DNA of 64,000 bases from Fortiea contorta PCC 7126 (GCF_000332295.1 NZ_KB235930.1:2499395-2563394), one strand, 5' to 3'. Positions 27,434 through 38,280 are shown, counted from the stretch's first letter. Program-made: numbers and translations. Notes: generated from the letters alone by a model not told the origin.

Positions 27434-28252
27434 TTAAGCTGGAGAAATATTGATTACCCGACTACCGCGTTGATTTAGTCTTTGCAGAGTGGATGAAAGT
27501 TGGTCATAGGAAACCAAATACTCATTCATACTGCGTCGGATTTGCGGGGTTTTACCTCGATTTGCTTGGATTACACGCACGCGGTAAAGTTGTCCACGAT
27601 CGCCGGCGACGGTACCTGTCAATTCCCGCCCAAAGGTAGGAGTTTGAACAGATGTAGCCATATTCAGAGCTAAATCCTGGGTTAACCACGCAGATTTATT
27701 CTTACCTTGGGCGCGATCGCTATTGGCATATCCCCGGTAAATTTGAAACATGCGGCTAAAGCCTACAGTTTTTTGTCCCGGTTGGGTGGCAAATCCTCGA
27801 TAATAAGGGACAATTGATTCGCCAAAATTTTCTTGATATTCTTGTGAATCGATATAAGAATTGATTTCCGCTTCGTATCCTTTTTGTGTATAGAGATTGA
27901 CATGATAGGCAATCTCTGATTCATCGTAGGGAGCACGACCAAGCAAATGCTTGTAGTTCAGTTCGATGAAACGAACTTGTGGTGTAGAGTAAAAAAACTT
28001 TTGCCTATATAATTCAGATTGTGCCAGCACGCGGACAAAATCACGAACACTAATGTTGCCTTGGTGTAATAGCGACTCTGCACTGGTGAGGTGTTCGCTT
28101 TGCATCAAATGGTCATTACCAAACACCTGTTTATAAGCAGCAACAATCACCGCTTTGACATCATCTTTTGTCCAATTTGTCCGTAATTCTGTGGGAGATG
28201 TACTCGCAAACGGCTCAAATCCTAGCCGACTGGCCGCCATAGAACTAGTCAT
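27434..28252 (-). CDS. cpcH2: Phycocyanin rod linker (CpcH2-like)
   Basis: About 272 residues from ATG 28252 ([15 protein letters not shown]), preceded by AGGAGAT on the minus strand; the longer frame has an implausible leader. It has a PBS_linker_poly domain ([41 protein letters not shown]) followed by a short hinge and a CpcD-like domain ([21 protein letters not shown]). It is the first linker after cpcA2, separated from it by a strong attenuator hairpin. It contains several Met, unlike the cpc3 linker at 15010. Confidence 0.88.
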   Translation of the reverse strand: MTSSMAASRLGFEPFASTSPTELRTNWTKDDVKAVIVAAYKQVFGNDHLMQSEHLTSAESLLHQGNISVRDFVRVLAQSELYRQKFFYSTPQVRFIELNYKHLLGRAPYDESEIAYHVNLYTQKGYEAEINSYIDSQEYQENFGESIVPYYRGFATQPGQKTVGFSRMFQIYRGYANSDRAQGKNKSAWLTQDLALNMATSVQTPTFGRELTGTVAGDRGQLYRVRVIQANRGKTPQIRRSMNEYLVSYDQLSSTLQRLNQRGSRVINISPA

Positions 28253-28277
28253 GACTAATCTCCTGAAATATCTACAA

Positions 28278-28354
28278 GGAAAAAACAAGCCCAGAACCCC
28301 GCAAAACTGCTCATGACCAAAAATCAGCATTCACAGTTTTGAGTGATTCTGGGC
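28278..28354 (-). terminator. Stem-loop attenuator between cpcA2 and cpcH2
   Basis: On the minus strand GCCCAGAA pairs with TTCTGGGC, and inside it CAAAACTG pairs with CAGTTTTG, both perfect eight-pair stems, followed by TTGTTTTTTCC. It begins 14 bases after the cpcA2 stop. It probably sets the ratio between the abundant cpcBA message and the longer message that includes the linkers. Confidence 0.85.
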
Positions 28355-28367
28355 AAAATAGCAAACT

Positions 28368-28856
28368 TTAGCTGAGGGCGTTGATGGCGTAGTCGATGTA
28401 AGAATTAGCTTCTACAGCCGGATCACCACTCAAGCCGTGGTTGGCTTTGATGTGCTTGAGAGCTTCAACGTACCAACTGGGAGACAAATCAAAGGTGCGG
28501 TTGATTTCTGTTAAACCACCAATTAGGTAGTCATCGAGAGGGCCTGTACCGCCGGCAATGAGACAATAGGTGATGATGCGAATGTAGTAACCAATGTCCC
28601 GCGCACACTTGGCTTTACCTTCAGGAGTGGAAGCAAAGTTATTACCTTGCATTTGGGTAGTGTATGGGTACTTTTGATAAACTGCGTTAGCTGCACCATC
28701 AGCTAGATTTTGAGCTTTGGAACTGAGCGCTTTTGCTGCATCCAAGCTAGCAGCTGCTTGACGGAAGCGTCCAAAAGCTACTTGCAATTCTGTGGAGCTG
28801 AGAAACCGTCCTTGGGAATCGGCGGTAGCAACGGCTTCGGTTAAAGGTGTTTTCAT
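28368..28856 (-). CDS. cpcA2: Phycocyanin alpha subunit, red-light operon (CpcA2-like)
   Basis: A 162-residue alpha-phycocyanin with the bilin cysteine in [18 protein letters not shown] and ending [10 protein letters not shown]. It is preceded by cpcB2 (66 bases) and followed by the attenuator and three linker genes. The operon order BAHID and the L box at 29681 identify it as the inducible cpc2 set rather than cpc1. In CA3 strains cpc2 phycocyanin replaces phycoerythrin in the outer rods in red light. Confidence 0.9.
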   Translation of the reverse strand: MKTPLTEAVATADSQGRFLSSTELQVAFGRFRQAAASLDAAKALSSKAQNLADGAANAVYQKYPYTTQMQGNNFASTPEGKAKCARDIGYYIRIITYCLIAGGTGPLDDYLIGGLTEINRTFDLSPSWYVEALKHIKANHGLSGDPAVEANSYIDYAINALS

Positions 28857-28922
28857 GCTGATATTCTCTCAACCAATATGTAAAGTTGTGTGTCAAAAAC
28901 TGGAAATAATAGCCTTTTCTGA

Positions 28923-29441
28923 TTAGCCAACAGCACTAGCGGCGCGGTCGAAATAGCTACCTAGTTCAGACATCAAGGAGCTACAGTCACCACGAGTGAC
29001 ACCGTTAGGATCGTTAGCAATAGAAATGGCGGCTTCTTTCATTTTGTTAACGCCAGTGGCTACAGAACCGCCAGGAACGCCCAATGCTTGATAGGTTTCC
29101 CGCAAACCATTTAAACAGCGATCGTCCAAAACGCTAGCATCACCTGTAAACACAGCATAGGTAACATAGCGCAGGATGATTTCCATATCCCGCAAGCAAG
29201 CAGCCATACGACGATTGGTGTAAGCATTTCCACCCGGTGCGATCAACTGGGGTTGTTCTGCAAACAAAGCCCGTGCTGCATTCGCAACGATGGTGGACGA
29301 ATTGCTGGTAATGCGGTTAACCACATCCATGCGTTTGCTACCAGCACTTACCATCTCTTTTAAGGCATCAATTTCGGCGTTGCTGACATATGAGCCTCTA
29401 GTGTCAGCCTGAGATACTACTTTAGTAAAAGCGTCAAGCAT
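28923..29441 (-). CDS. cpcB2: Phycocyanin beta subunit, red-light operon (CpcB2-like)
   Basis: A 172-residue beta-phycocyanin with bilin cysteines in [19 protein letters not shown] and [12 protein letters not shown] and the extra cysteine in DDRCLNG. It is the first gene of the five-gene operon. A minus-strand AGGAG lies near the ATG ([18 protein letters not shown]). The 240-base leader between the L box and ATG is long, as in the Fremyella cpc2 promoter, where RcaC activates in red light. Confidence 0.9.
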   Translation of the reverse strand: MLDAFTKVVSQADTRGSYVSNAEIDALKEMVSAGSKRMDVVNRITSNSSTIVANAARALFAEQPQLIAPGGNAYTNRRMAACLRDMEIILRYVTYAVFTGDASVLDDRCLNGLRETYQALGVPGGSVATGVNKMKEAAISIANDPNGVTRGDCSSLMSELGSYFDRAASAVG

Positions 29442-29990
29442 TCCAGCATCTCCTAATTAAGTTGAACTGAAGAAAAGATGAAGGGTCAAGGATGAAGTAA
29501 AAATTGGTACAAACCACTTTTCCTGATTTCAGCTTCATCTGTGAATCGGTGGCATAATTTCATATTTCACACTTCATACCTCAGCCTTCAGTTGATTTTG
29601 ATTAGCCGAGTCATTAACTGGGAATTTGAGCAGCAAAGGGTTGATTGCCCTTAACCTGACTTTGATTAAAGCAATCCGTTTGTGCAAAATCTGTGCAATC
29701 TTCAGAATGCTGTAGAAGAATTGGTTAAAAAATATTAAGTAAAGGCTGAAGTGTTGTGAGAGCAAGGATTTTTTATATTTTGCTTTTGTCTTTTTACTTA
29801 ACTTATTGTTACATTGTGTTGCACATGTTAATTAGGCAGATCCAAAAAGAAATGTAGAGGCGTTTTTTGGATTGTCACAGAGCTGCTGTGTCGCATTCTT
29901 TGTTTTATTTGGTATGAGATGAGCATGAAGCGATCGCCTTTTGGCTCGTGCAAAGAGATACACAAAAGTGCGATCGCACTATTTTTTCTC
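29442..29990. other. cpc2 upstream region and pcyA downstream region
   Basis: About 550 bases without a gene. It contains the L box of cpcB2 (29681-29698) and AT-rich sequence; some GATGAAG-type short repeats occur at 29474-29495. No clear pcyA terminator was found. Confidence 0.5.
29681..29698 (-). promoter_or_regulatory. L box (RcaC-binding site) upstream of cpcB2
   Basis: On the minus strand this reads TTGCACA-GATT-TTGCACA, an exact match to the L box consensus of two TTGCACA half-sites with a four-base spacer. It is in the forward orientation relative to cpcB2, about 240 bases before its ATG. In Fremyella RcaC binds such a site to activate cpc2 in red light. Confidence 0.92.
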
Positions 29991-30734
29991 TCAAGCTACA
30001 TAGTCAAACAGCATCGTATTCATGTAGCGATCTGCCCATTCTGTACCAAAAGATTTTTCTAGGACGCGGCGAGTTTTATCATTTTGTTGCTGCTTTGTGC
30101 AGTAATTGCGCTGTCCTGCTAAAACATTGGAAATGTCCAGATTTGATGTGAGGGGCAACTCTGTACTAGCAATCTGACAATGGATAGTTAAAAATTCCCG
30201 CACCCGTTGGAGAAACCAATCTTCTTCTTGAGCATCTCCCGGACGCACAAACAGACAAAAATCGGAAAAGATATCGCCCCAAGCGGGTAAAGTCCGTGGT
30301 TGCGAAAATGGTAAATGAGATAAAACAGATAACTGTTGATAATAGCGTGGTGGTAGAGTGCGATCGCTACTGATGGGAGATAAATCCGCGATCGCTGCAC
30401 TAATTACTCCCCCTCGCCCACCCACCAAATCTGTACCAAAAATCGGTAGCGCATACTCAGGATTGGGGAACATCACACAGTGTAGTATATCTAATCCATT
30501 GCCCACCTGCGCTAATTCTAGATGCAGCTTCCGAAATTGCGGAGTTTGATAGCAAAGATTTTCAATAACTAGTTTTTCTCCTTCTAAGTGTCCCTCCACA
30601 TAACCTAGACCTTCCGGGACAGAGTAAGGGGAAATATCCAAATACTGTTGCCAAACTTCTTCAATAGTGTCTGCTAACCTGTGGATTAGGGGATGCTGAC
30701 GACTTCTTAACGACGCTTCCATAAACCTCTTCAT
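29991..30734 (-). CDS. pcyA: Phycocyanobilin:ferredoxin oxidoreductase PcyA
   Basis: About 247 residues from ATG 30734 (MKRFMEASLRSRQHP). It makes phycocyanobilin from biliverdin in two two-electron steps. PcyA hallmarks: VPEGLGYVEGHLEGEKLVIENL, LHCVMFPNPEYALPIFGTDLVGG (with the active-site Asp), AAIADLSPISSDR, and the C-terminal NDKTRRVLEKSFGTEWADRYM. A longer frame reaches 30824 but would run through the L box at 30782, and PcyA homologues have no such leader, so I take the inner start (30722 is also possible). It is divergent from the Y RNA/Ro60 cassette. Confidence 0.93.
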   Translation of the reverse strand: MKRFMEASLRSRQHPLIHRLADTIEEVWQQYLDISPYSVPEGLGYVEGHLEGEKLVIENLCYQTPQFRKLHLELAQVGNGLDILHCVMFPNPEYALPIFGTDLVGGRGGVISAAIADLSPISSDRTLPPRYYQQLSVLSHLPFSQPRTLPAWGDIFSDFCLFVRPGDAQEEDWFLQRVREFLTIHCQIASTELPLTSNLDISNVLAGQRNYCTKQQQNDKTRRVLEKSFGTEWADRYMNTMLFDYVA

Positions 30735-30781
30735 ACACTTCCTTTTGAGTATAGGATTAATACCTACCTTGGCGTACAGTT

Positions 30782-30799
30782 CGTGCAAAATGCGTGCAG
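30782..30799 (-). promoter_or_regulatory. L-box-like site upstream of pcyA
   Basis: The plus strand reads CGTGCAA-AATG-CGTGCAG; on the minus strand that is CTGCACG-CATT-TTGCACG. The spacing is exact and each half-site has one to three mismatches from TTGCACA. It lies 48-66 bases before the chosen pcyA start. A functional L box at pcyA is known in Fremyella, coordinating chromophore and phycocyanin synthesis. Confidence 0.78.
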
Positions 30800-30900
30800 T
30801 TTGATTTTTTGTAGCATTGGACATTGGTTTGAACCAGAAACTTGGACTTCAAAACCCCAAGCCTCACGCCCCACCTCCCCAAAAAATTTGTAGTATCCTC

Positions 30901-30929
30901 TTGACATTCTGTAGAGCACGTATTACATT
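30901..30929 (+). promoter_or_regulatory. Possible promoter of the Y RNA / Ro60 cassette
   Basis: TTGACA (30901-30906), a 17-base spacer, then TACATT (30924-30929), a sigma-70-like arrangement. Transcription would start around 30936, some 50 bases before the first tRNA-like fold. Predicted from sequence only. Confidence 0.5.
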
Positions 30930-30934
30930 TGTAA

Positions 30935-31435
<501 letters not shown>

Positions 31436-31456
31436 ATTCTTCTAAAACAAAATTTT

Positions 31457-33086
<1,630 letters not shown>

Positions 33087-33248
33087 GGGATGAGGGGTTA
33101 GGGATGAGGGATTAGGAACTACAAGAGTGCGAAAGGTACTTTTGCAAGAAACTCCACCAGCCGTGCTCACAAGGAACAATACAATGTCTTCCCCTAGTCC
33201 CCTAGCCCCCAGCCCCTAGCCCCCAGCCCCTTTTTTTACTTTGCCATT

Positions 33249-34076
33249 GTGACTAATATATTTAAGCTAATTAACGAAATTGCTAGTGCAGAAGCACAAC
33301 TGTTCGCTACCCAATTCCTTGCGCCTTGTGTCAAGGGTGGACGGGTTCGCACACGAGTAGCGGGGATGGTCTATACCTTCAGTCCAAAGCCTAGTAAGTT
33401 TGAAGGTTGGGGTATCTTTCAGCCTCTGGATGAGAAAACAGCAACGGTTGTGGAAGCAGCAGACTTACTCCAGGTTACGGAATACTTGCAACACTTTCCC
33501 CAAATCCGGTTGCGGTTAGCGCACCAATTGCGGGGACAAACTTGGTTAGCATATCCGGTGAATGAAGCCGATATGCGTCAAAGATTGCAGGTGGTGAAAC
33601 CGATCGCTATTCATTTAGTCACTGAAGGAATCGCCTTTGAGCAAATTATCGCTCGCGGGAACGGACAATCGTGGTGGTTTGAAGAAATCGATCGCCGTAC
33701 CGATCTAGCGATCGCAGAAGCTCTACAATCTGCATTCAAACAGATGATTCCTGCTGCTAAATTGCAGTTTCAAGGTATAACTCCAGAAATTCGCACAGTG
33801 TATGAATTAGCAACCAAGCGGATTGAGGGCTTTAGCCAACCCTATCAAGATGAAAAGCGACTGCAAAAAGCATTGCAGATGGGAGGTGGTGAATTAAAAC
33901 AATTTCACGATCGCGGTGATTACTGGACAGTCGATTGGACAACCGCCGATGGTGTTCGCCACAGTAGCGCGATCGCTAAAACTGACTTGACTGTCATCAG
34001 TTCTGGTATCTGCTTGAGTGGATACGATCGCAATTTTGACTTGCAATCTTTGGTAGGTGTGATGGAAGGACGGTGA
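33249..34076 (+). CDS. Unknown 275-residue protein of the Ro60/Y RNA cassette
   Basis: A soluble protein with no signal peptide, membrane segment or motif I know. The N-terminal half includes GRVRTRVAGMVYTFSPKP and GWGIFQPLDEKTATVVEAADL, probably beta-rich; the C-terminal half is more helical (DLAIAEALQSAFKQM, TPEIRTVYELATKRI) and ends with a small beta region DYWTVDWTTADGVRHSSAI. It lies 162 bases after the Ro60-like gene and before the ThiF-like gene, all on one strand, so a shared process is likely. In E1-containing cassettes an unknown protein of this size can be an E2-like or target protein; this is speculation. Confidence 0.7.
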   Translation: MTNIFKLINEIASAEAQLFATQFLAPCVKGGRVRTRVAGMVYTFSPKPSKFEGWGIFQPLDEKTATVVEAADLLQVTEYLQHFPQIRLRLAHQLRGQTWLAYPVNEADMRQRLQVVKPIAIHLVTEGIAFEQIIARGNGQSWWFEEIDRRTDLAIAEALQSAFKQMIPAAKLQFQGITPEIRTVYELATKRIEGFSQPYQDEKRLQKALQMGGGELKQFHDRGDYWTVDWTTADGVRHSSAIAKTDLTVISSGICLSGYDRNFDLQSLVGVMEGR

Positions 34077-34485
34077 ATGGAGATGGGGAGGTGGGGAGGT
34101 GGGGAGATGGGGAGGTGGGGAGATGGGGAGGTGGGGAGATGGGGAGGTGGGGAGATGGGGAGGTGGGGAGATGGGGAGGTGTGGGGAGTGTGGGGAGTGT
34201 GGGAGGTGTGGGAGGTGTGGGAGGTGTGGGAGGTGTGGGAGGTGGGGATTAAAGTGTGAGGCTTTGAGGGTGAAGTTTGAGGCTTTGAGGGTGAAGTTTG
34301 AGGCTTTGAGGGTGAAGTGTGAGGCTTTGAGGGTGAAGTGTGAGGCTTTGAGGGTGAAGCTTGAGGCTTTGAGGGTGAAGTGTGAGGCTTTGAGGGTGAA
34401 GCTTGAGGCTTTGAGGGTGAAGCTTGAGGCTTTGAGGGTGAAGCTTGAGGCTTTGAGGGTGAAGCTTGAGGCTTTGAGGGTGAAT
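34077..34485. repeat. Composite repeat: G-rich octamers then eleven 21-base units
   Basis: GGGGAGGT/GGGGAGAT repeats run from 34077 to about 34249, changing to GGAGGTGT units. After the junction GGGGATTAAAG come eleven 21-base units (34255-34485) sharing GAGGCTTTGAGGGTGAA, with one or two variable bases at the start of each. The block fills the whole gap between the 275-residue gene and the ThiF-like gene, beginning right at the stop codon. The layout copies that of 19454-19854, but the 21-base unit has a diverged core. Confidence 0.92.
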
Positions 34486-34515
34486 CTTTCTATTTTTAAT
34501 TACTAATATCTAATT

Positions 34516-35148
34516 ATGAGCGTTTTTTTTCACGAACAACTTTATCGCAGTCACGCTGTGATGGCGAAGCTCAAAAATTATCCAGTGACGATTTGTGGAG
34601 CGGGAGCGTTAGGTGCTAATGTTGCGGAAAATTTGGCTCGGTCTGGTTTTGGGAAACTGACGGTGATTGACCGCGATCGCATAGAAGAACGTAATCTTTC
34701 TACTCAACCCTATTATCGTGCTGATGTTGGCGCATTTAAGGCGAAAATTTTAGCGAATAATTTATATCGAGCTATTGGCACTAAAATTGATGCCAAAGCT
34801 AAGGAATTAACATCAGCAAATGTTCATCAACTACTTATAGATAGCCAGTTAATTGTTGATGTTTTTGACAACAGTGTCGCACGTCAAGCGGTGAAAGATT
34901 ACGCTGAACAATTGAAAATTCCTTGTATTCACGCTGGATTGTCAGCCGATTATGCAGAAGTGATTTGGAATGACTTTTACCGCGTTCCTAGTGCAGTTAA
35001 TGATGATGTTTGTGATTATCCCCTGGCGCGAAACCTAGTAACATTAACCGTAGCTGTGACTTGTGAAGCGATCGTTTCCTTCATCGCCACAGCCCAACAG
35101 CGTCACTTCACCATCACTCTGCAGGATTTAACTGTTCAACCGCTGTAA
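34516..35148 (+). CDS. ThiF/E1-like adenylating enzyme
   Basis: A 210-residue Rossmann-fold protein of the ThiF/MoeB/HesA/E1 superfamily. It has the nucleotide-binding GAGALGANVAENLARSGFG, the conserved VIDRDRIEERNLSTQPYY with the Arg and Asn/Gln used in ATP binding, KAKILANNL lysine region and VDVFDNSVAR. There are no CXXC zinc pairs; cysteines in NDDVCDYPLA and VAVTCEA are candidates for a thioester Cys. E1 enzymes adenylate the C-terminal glycine of ubiquitin-like proteins or sulfur carriers. It is shorter than MoeB/ThiF (about 250). The 66-residue protein at 31235 is the only obvious candidate substrate nearby. Confidence 0.85.
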   Translation: MSVFFHEQLYRSHAVMAKLKNYPVTICGAGALGANVAENLARSGFGKLTVIDRDRIEERNLSTQPYYRADVGAFKAKILANNLYRAIGTKIDAKAKELTSANVHQLLIDSQLIVDVFDNSVARQAVKDYAEQLKIPCIHAGLSADYAEVIWNDFYRVPSAVNDDVCDYPLARNLVTLTVAVTCEAIVSFIATAQQRHFTITLQDLTVQPL

Positions 35149-35159
35149 GGCATGTAATT

Positions 35160-35591
35160 TTATTCAATTTGAGCAGATTCTTGTTGTAAACTTTGGCATA
35201 AGTGCAAATATTCTAGAATCAGCAAGCGTAAGTAATCTAGCATTCTAATATAAGCTTTTATTTGCCTGTAGTCTCCATCGGTGACAAAGTAAAATTGAGC
35301 AATAGCAGGAACATCAAAAACGTGCAAAGTTTGCAAACGTTCAATAGCTTGCTGTTCATTTTCAATCCTACCCCTTGCCTGAATTTGACTGGCATAGCCG
35401 CGGATATCAACTGTTAACAGTTCGATTTCCTCTAAAACAGTAAATTCTACATCAGAAGTGGGTGATAGAGAAACTAATTTTTTTCGTTCTTCTTTAGTGT
35501 TTTTATAATCGTCAGTTAACTGCTGTAATAGATGAGTGATGTAGTTTCTGGTTATTTCGGGGTTTTGAGTATTGAGCGTTGCTTTAGTCAT
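35160..35591 (-). CDS. Hypothetical helical protein, second of a coupled pair
   Basis: A 143-residue, mostly helical protein (NYITHLLQQLTDDYKNTKEERKKL, EEIELLTVDIRGYASQIQARG, IKAYIRMLDYLRLLILEYLHL) with no recognised domain. Its start overlaps the end of the 114-residue gene by eight bases, so the two are translationally coupled. It is convergent with the ThiF-like gene, 11 bases away. The small coupled pair could be a toxin-antitoxin or accessory module, but no motif supports a specific claim. Confidence 0.65.
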   Translation of the reverse strand: MTKATLNTQNPEITRNYITHLLQQLTDDYKNTKEERKKLVSLSPTSDVEFTVLEEIELLTVDIRGYASQIQARGRIENEQQAIERLQTLHVFDVPAIAQFYFVTDGDYRQIKAYIRMLDYLRLLILEYLHLCQSLQQESAQIE

Positions 35592-35928
35592 CGTTTACTC
35601 CATAAGTGACTATTTTTTCAACACCAAAATTATTAGGTCGTACAATTAAATATTCATTTCCTTTTCGATAGATTGCTGAACCATCTTGACGATATCCTGT
35701 TTTCGGAACTCTGACTGCTCTTTTTGTATTGAAGCTATGGGCTTTTCGCAGATATTTCAATGGCTCGAATTCTTTTCTGGAAGCATGGTCTAAAATACTC
35801 TGAGCTACACTGATATAGGTAGAGGCATCCCATTCAGCCAGATACTGATTTATTTCTGCTGCTTCCGCCTCAGTATATCCTTCACATAACTGAGCTATAA
35901 AGGGATCTAAAGGTGTTTCATCCGGCAT
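35584..35928 (-). CDS. Hypothetical protein, first of a coupled pair
   Basis: A 114-residue protein: an acidic helical N terminus (DPFIAQLCEGYTEAEAAEI) and a basic C-terminal half with RAVRVPKTGYRQDGSAIYR and EYLIVRPNNFGVEKIVTYG, which looks like a small beta domain. I do not recognise the family. It starts at MPDETPLDP, 36 bases downstream of rcaC on the same strand, so read-through from the rca cluster is possible. Confidence 0.62.
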   Translation of the reverse strand: MPDETPLDPFIAQLCEGYTEAEAAEINQYLAEWDASTYISVAQSILDHASRKEFEPLKYLRKAHSFNTKRAVRVPKTGYRQDGSAIYRKGNEYLIVRPNNFGVEKIVTYGVNDD

Positions 35929-35964
35929 CAGTTTTGAACTCTGGTTGGATTAGTCATAATATTT

Positions 35965-37851
35965 TCACAATGCTTGAGTTCTATTCGCCCAAGCTCTCAC
36001 TCTCTGTAACCGTCGCAGAATGCGGTTAGCTAATTCGCCGCCTTTAACAGGTTTGCACAGATAATCATCAGCACCAACGCTAAAGGCTTGATTTTGACTG
36101 CTCGCATCTGATAATACACTCAGAAATAATACAGGTAATCGCTGCCAGTGGGGGTCGCTGCGAAGAATTTGGCACAGTTCAAAACCGTTAATTTGCGGCA
36201 GATTCACGTCTAAGATCAGGACATCTGGAGTAACGGCTTGCAAGACTGTCCAGAATTGTAATGGATCGGCGAGGGTTGTCACTTTAAATCCCCAAGGTTG
36301 AAGCATGGAGGGGAGAGTGCATAACCAATCTTGATCGTCATCGAGGATCATCACTTTGTTGACCATCTCACCACCTTGTAACAAATTGATGGCGGCGTCA
36401 ATCACTTGCTCAGGGGGCGTCTGTGCGGGTAGGAAAAGTTTTCCGCCTCGTCGCATTGCTTCGAGGCGATCGCTTAATTCAGTGCGTAGGCGTAGCCCGC
36501 CGTAGGCATCGCCCATTACCAAAATCGGTAAATCAGGATAGTGATGAGAACATGTCTGCAATGCTTCCATAGTCGCACACCGCCACAATATCACATCAGG
36601 ATTTTGACCAGCTAAATGCTGTCCCTTAGCAATATCTGATATGATTTCTAGGTGAATTCCTCGTTTTGCTGCCACAGGGACGAGTGACTGGTTAAATTCC
36701 TCATCTGAACTCACAATCAGCAACAGCGGTGCGTGGCTGTGGGGAATCTGAGACATTTGAATTAGTGTAGTATCAAAAACATCCTGCTGTAAAGCTTTTA
36801 TCAGTGTTTTCATCATTACCCCGTGTTGGGGTTGCAGTGGCTCTCGACTCCCCAACCAAGACTCTAATTGACGAGCGATGTCTGCTGTCTGAGCTAACCC
36901 AAAAATACCTAAAGTCCCCGCCAGCTTGTGCGCTACCTGCTGCGCCTGGGCTTGTTGTTGTGGTTGCAGTTGATTGGCTTGCAAATCTTTCACTATTTGG
37001 AGGAGAATTGCGGTTTGGTCGAGGGTTTTTGTTTGTGTGGTTTGCCAAATCTCGTTGAGAAAAGCCACATATTGTTGCTGGGAATCGGCGTGAGGATGGC
37101 TGAGATGTTCTGGGGAATTCATCCCCCAAGAATTATTTTTTACAGATGTTGCGGATAGCACAGGTGATGCTTCCGCACTAGGGGCTTTGAGATAATAGCC
37201 TCTTCCGTGCATAGTAGCGATGAAATCTTGGGGCGCGCCTGCAGCGAGCAGTTTGCGACGCACCCGCCGGATATGAGAACGGACTGTAGCTTGAGAGGGG
37301 AATTCTTCGGAAGACCATAACCTGTCTAAAAGTTCTTCAGTACTAAACACATGCTGACAGTCCCGCAGCAAAAGTTCCAATAAATCATATTCCATCGTGG
37401 TCAGATTGAGCGGGCGACCATTATAAGTCACTTCACAAGTGCTAGGGTTGAGGAGCAAATCGCCCCAAGTCAGCAAGGGAAAAGGATTAGCGCTACCTCG
37501 CCGGAGTAAGGCGCGAATTCTGGCAATTAATTCTATATGATCGAATGGTTTGACCATATAGTCATCTGCACCTGCATCCAATCCTTGAACTTTGGTGGTA
37601 ATAGTATCTTGGGCAGTGAGTAATAAAATTGGCGTGGTGTATCCCTCGGCGCGAAGACGCTTGCATAAACTGATACCATCCAATTTCGGCAGCATGATAT
37701 CTAGCACAATTAGGTGATACTCAAAGGTAGAGCCATAAGTCCAGCCCATTTCCCCATCTTTAACCACATCCACAGTATAGTGATGAGTTGCCAAACTTTT
37801 TCTGAGGACTTTAATTAATAAGTCATCATCTTCGACAAGCAAGATTTTCAT
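35965..37851 (-). CDS. rcaC: RcaC-type chromatic acclimation response regulator
   Basis: About 628 residues from MKILLVEDDDLL (37851). Order: N-terminal receiver with phospho-Asp in LIVLDIMLPKLDG; OmpR/PhoB winged-helix DNA-binding domain (residues about 125-225, TVRSHIRRVRRKL and HGRGYYLKAP); histidine phosphotransfer domain with His in QVAHKLAGTLGIFGLAQT; a degenerate receiver-like segment (PLLLIVSSDEEF to PILVMGD); and a C-terminal receiver with Asp in VLILDVNLPQINGFELC. This order is specific to RcaC, which binds L boxes to activate red-light genes and repress cpeC. A 29-base repeat lies in the frame at 36484-36512. A GTG start at 37866 is possible and would overlap rcaF. Confidence 0.93.
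   Translation of the reverse strand: MKILLVEDDDLLIKVLRKSLATHHYTVDVVKDGEMGWTYGSTFEYHLIVLDIMLPKLDGISLCKRLRAEGYTTPILLLTAQDTITTKVQGLDAGADDYMVKPFDHIELIARIRALLRRGSANPFPLLTWGDLLLNPSTCEVTYNGRPLNLTTMEYDLLELLLRDCQHVFSTEELLDRLWSSEEFPSQATVRSHIRRVRRKLLAAGAPQDFIATMHGRGYYLKAPSAEASPVLSATSVKNNSWGMNSPEHLSHPHADSQQQYVAFLNEIWQTTQTKTLDQTAILLQIVKDLQANQLQPQQQAQAQQVAHKLAGTLGIFGLAQTADIARQLESWLGSREPLQPQHGVMMKTLIKALQQDVFDTTLIQMSQIPHSHAPLLLIVSSDEEFNQSLVPVAAKRGIHLEIISDIAKGQHLAGQNPDVILWRCATMEALQTCSHHYPDLPILVMGDAYGGLRLRTELSDRLEAMRRGGKLFLPAQTPPEQVIDAAINLLQGGEMVNKVMILDDDQDWLCTLPSMLQPWGFKVTTLADPLQFWTVLQAVTPDVLILDVNLPQINGFELCQILRSDPHWQRLPVLFLSVLSDASSQNQAFSVGADDYLCKPVKGGELANRILRRLQRVRAWANRTQAL
36484..36512 (-). repeat. Interspersed palindromic repeat inside the rcaC reading frame
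   Basis: On the minus strand this reads GCGATGCCTACGGCGGGCTA followed by CGCCTACGC, a member of the GCGATGCCTGCGGCGGGC repeat class of Nostocales, also seen at 43367-43388. It encodes the DAYGGLRLRT stretch between the degenerate receiver strand PILVMG and the DRLEAMRRGG helix without breaking the frame. Confidence 0.8.
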
Positions 37852-37859
37852 CGCTGCGG

Positions 37860-38234
37860 CTACCAATGAAGAATTTTCATGATTTGTTCTGGTAAATCCA
37901 GAGAGTTAAAGGGTTTGGTAATCACACCGCTTACCCCTAAATCGTTAAATTGGCGCTTTTCGGCTGTTTGTGCTTTGGCGGTGAGGAGAATAACGGGAAT
38001 TTGTTCTGTCTCTGGATAGGATTGCAGTTCTTTGAAAGTAGTGATACCATCCATATCTGGCATCATCACATCTAACAAAATCACATCTGGTTGTTCAATT
38101 TGGGCAGTCTGGATACCTTCGACACCAGAACTAGCGGTGAACACTTCCCAATCGGCTGTCATTTTGATGCCAAATTGCACTACAGTTTGGATAGTTTCTT
38201 CGTCGTCAATGATTAACACCCGTTTAGTGGACAT
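37860..38234 (-). CDS. rcaF: RcaF-type single-domain response regulator
   Basis: A 124-residue receiver domain with no output domain. Acidic pocket RVLIIDDEE, phospho-Asp in VILLDVMMPDMDGI, and the conserved ILLTAKAQ and ITKPFNSLDL (Lys) motifs. The start is ATG 38234 (MSTKRVLII); the longer frame overlaps rcaE. It lies 46 bases after rcaE and 8 bases before rcaC, the phosphorelay order RcaE to RcaF to RcaC established in Fremyella. Confidence 0.93.
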   Translation of the reverse strand: MSTKRVLIIDDEETIQTVVQFGIKMTADWEVFTASSGVEGIQTAQIEQPDVILLDVMMPDMDGITTFKELQSYPETEQIPVILLTAKAQTAEKRQFNDLGVSGVITKPFNSLDLPEQIMKILHW

Positions 38235-38280
38235 AGATTTCCCATTGTGGATTTTCTGAAAAGTAGGCGGTGAATGAGGA

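Noticed and set aside
34077-34506. ORFs of 60 and 135 residues in the second repeat block
   Set aside because: Same reason: translations of G-rich and 21-base repeats, starting at the stop codon of the preceding gene.
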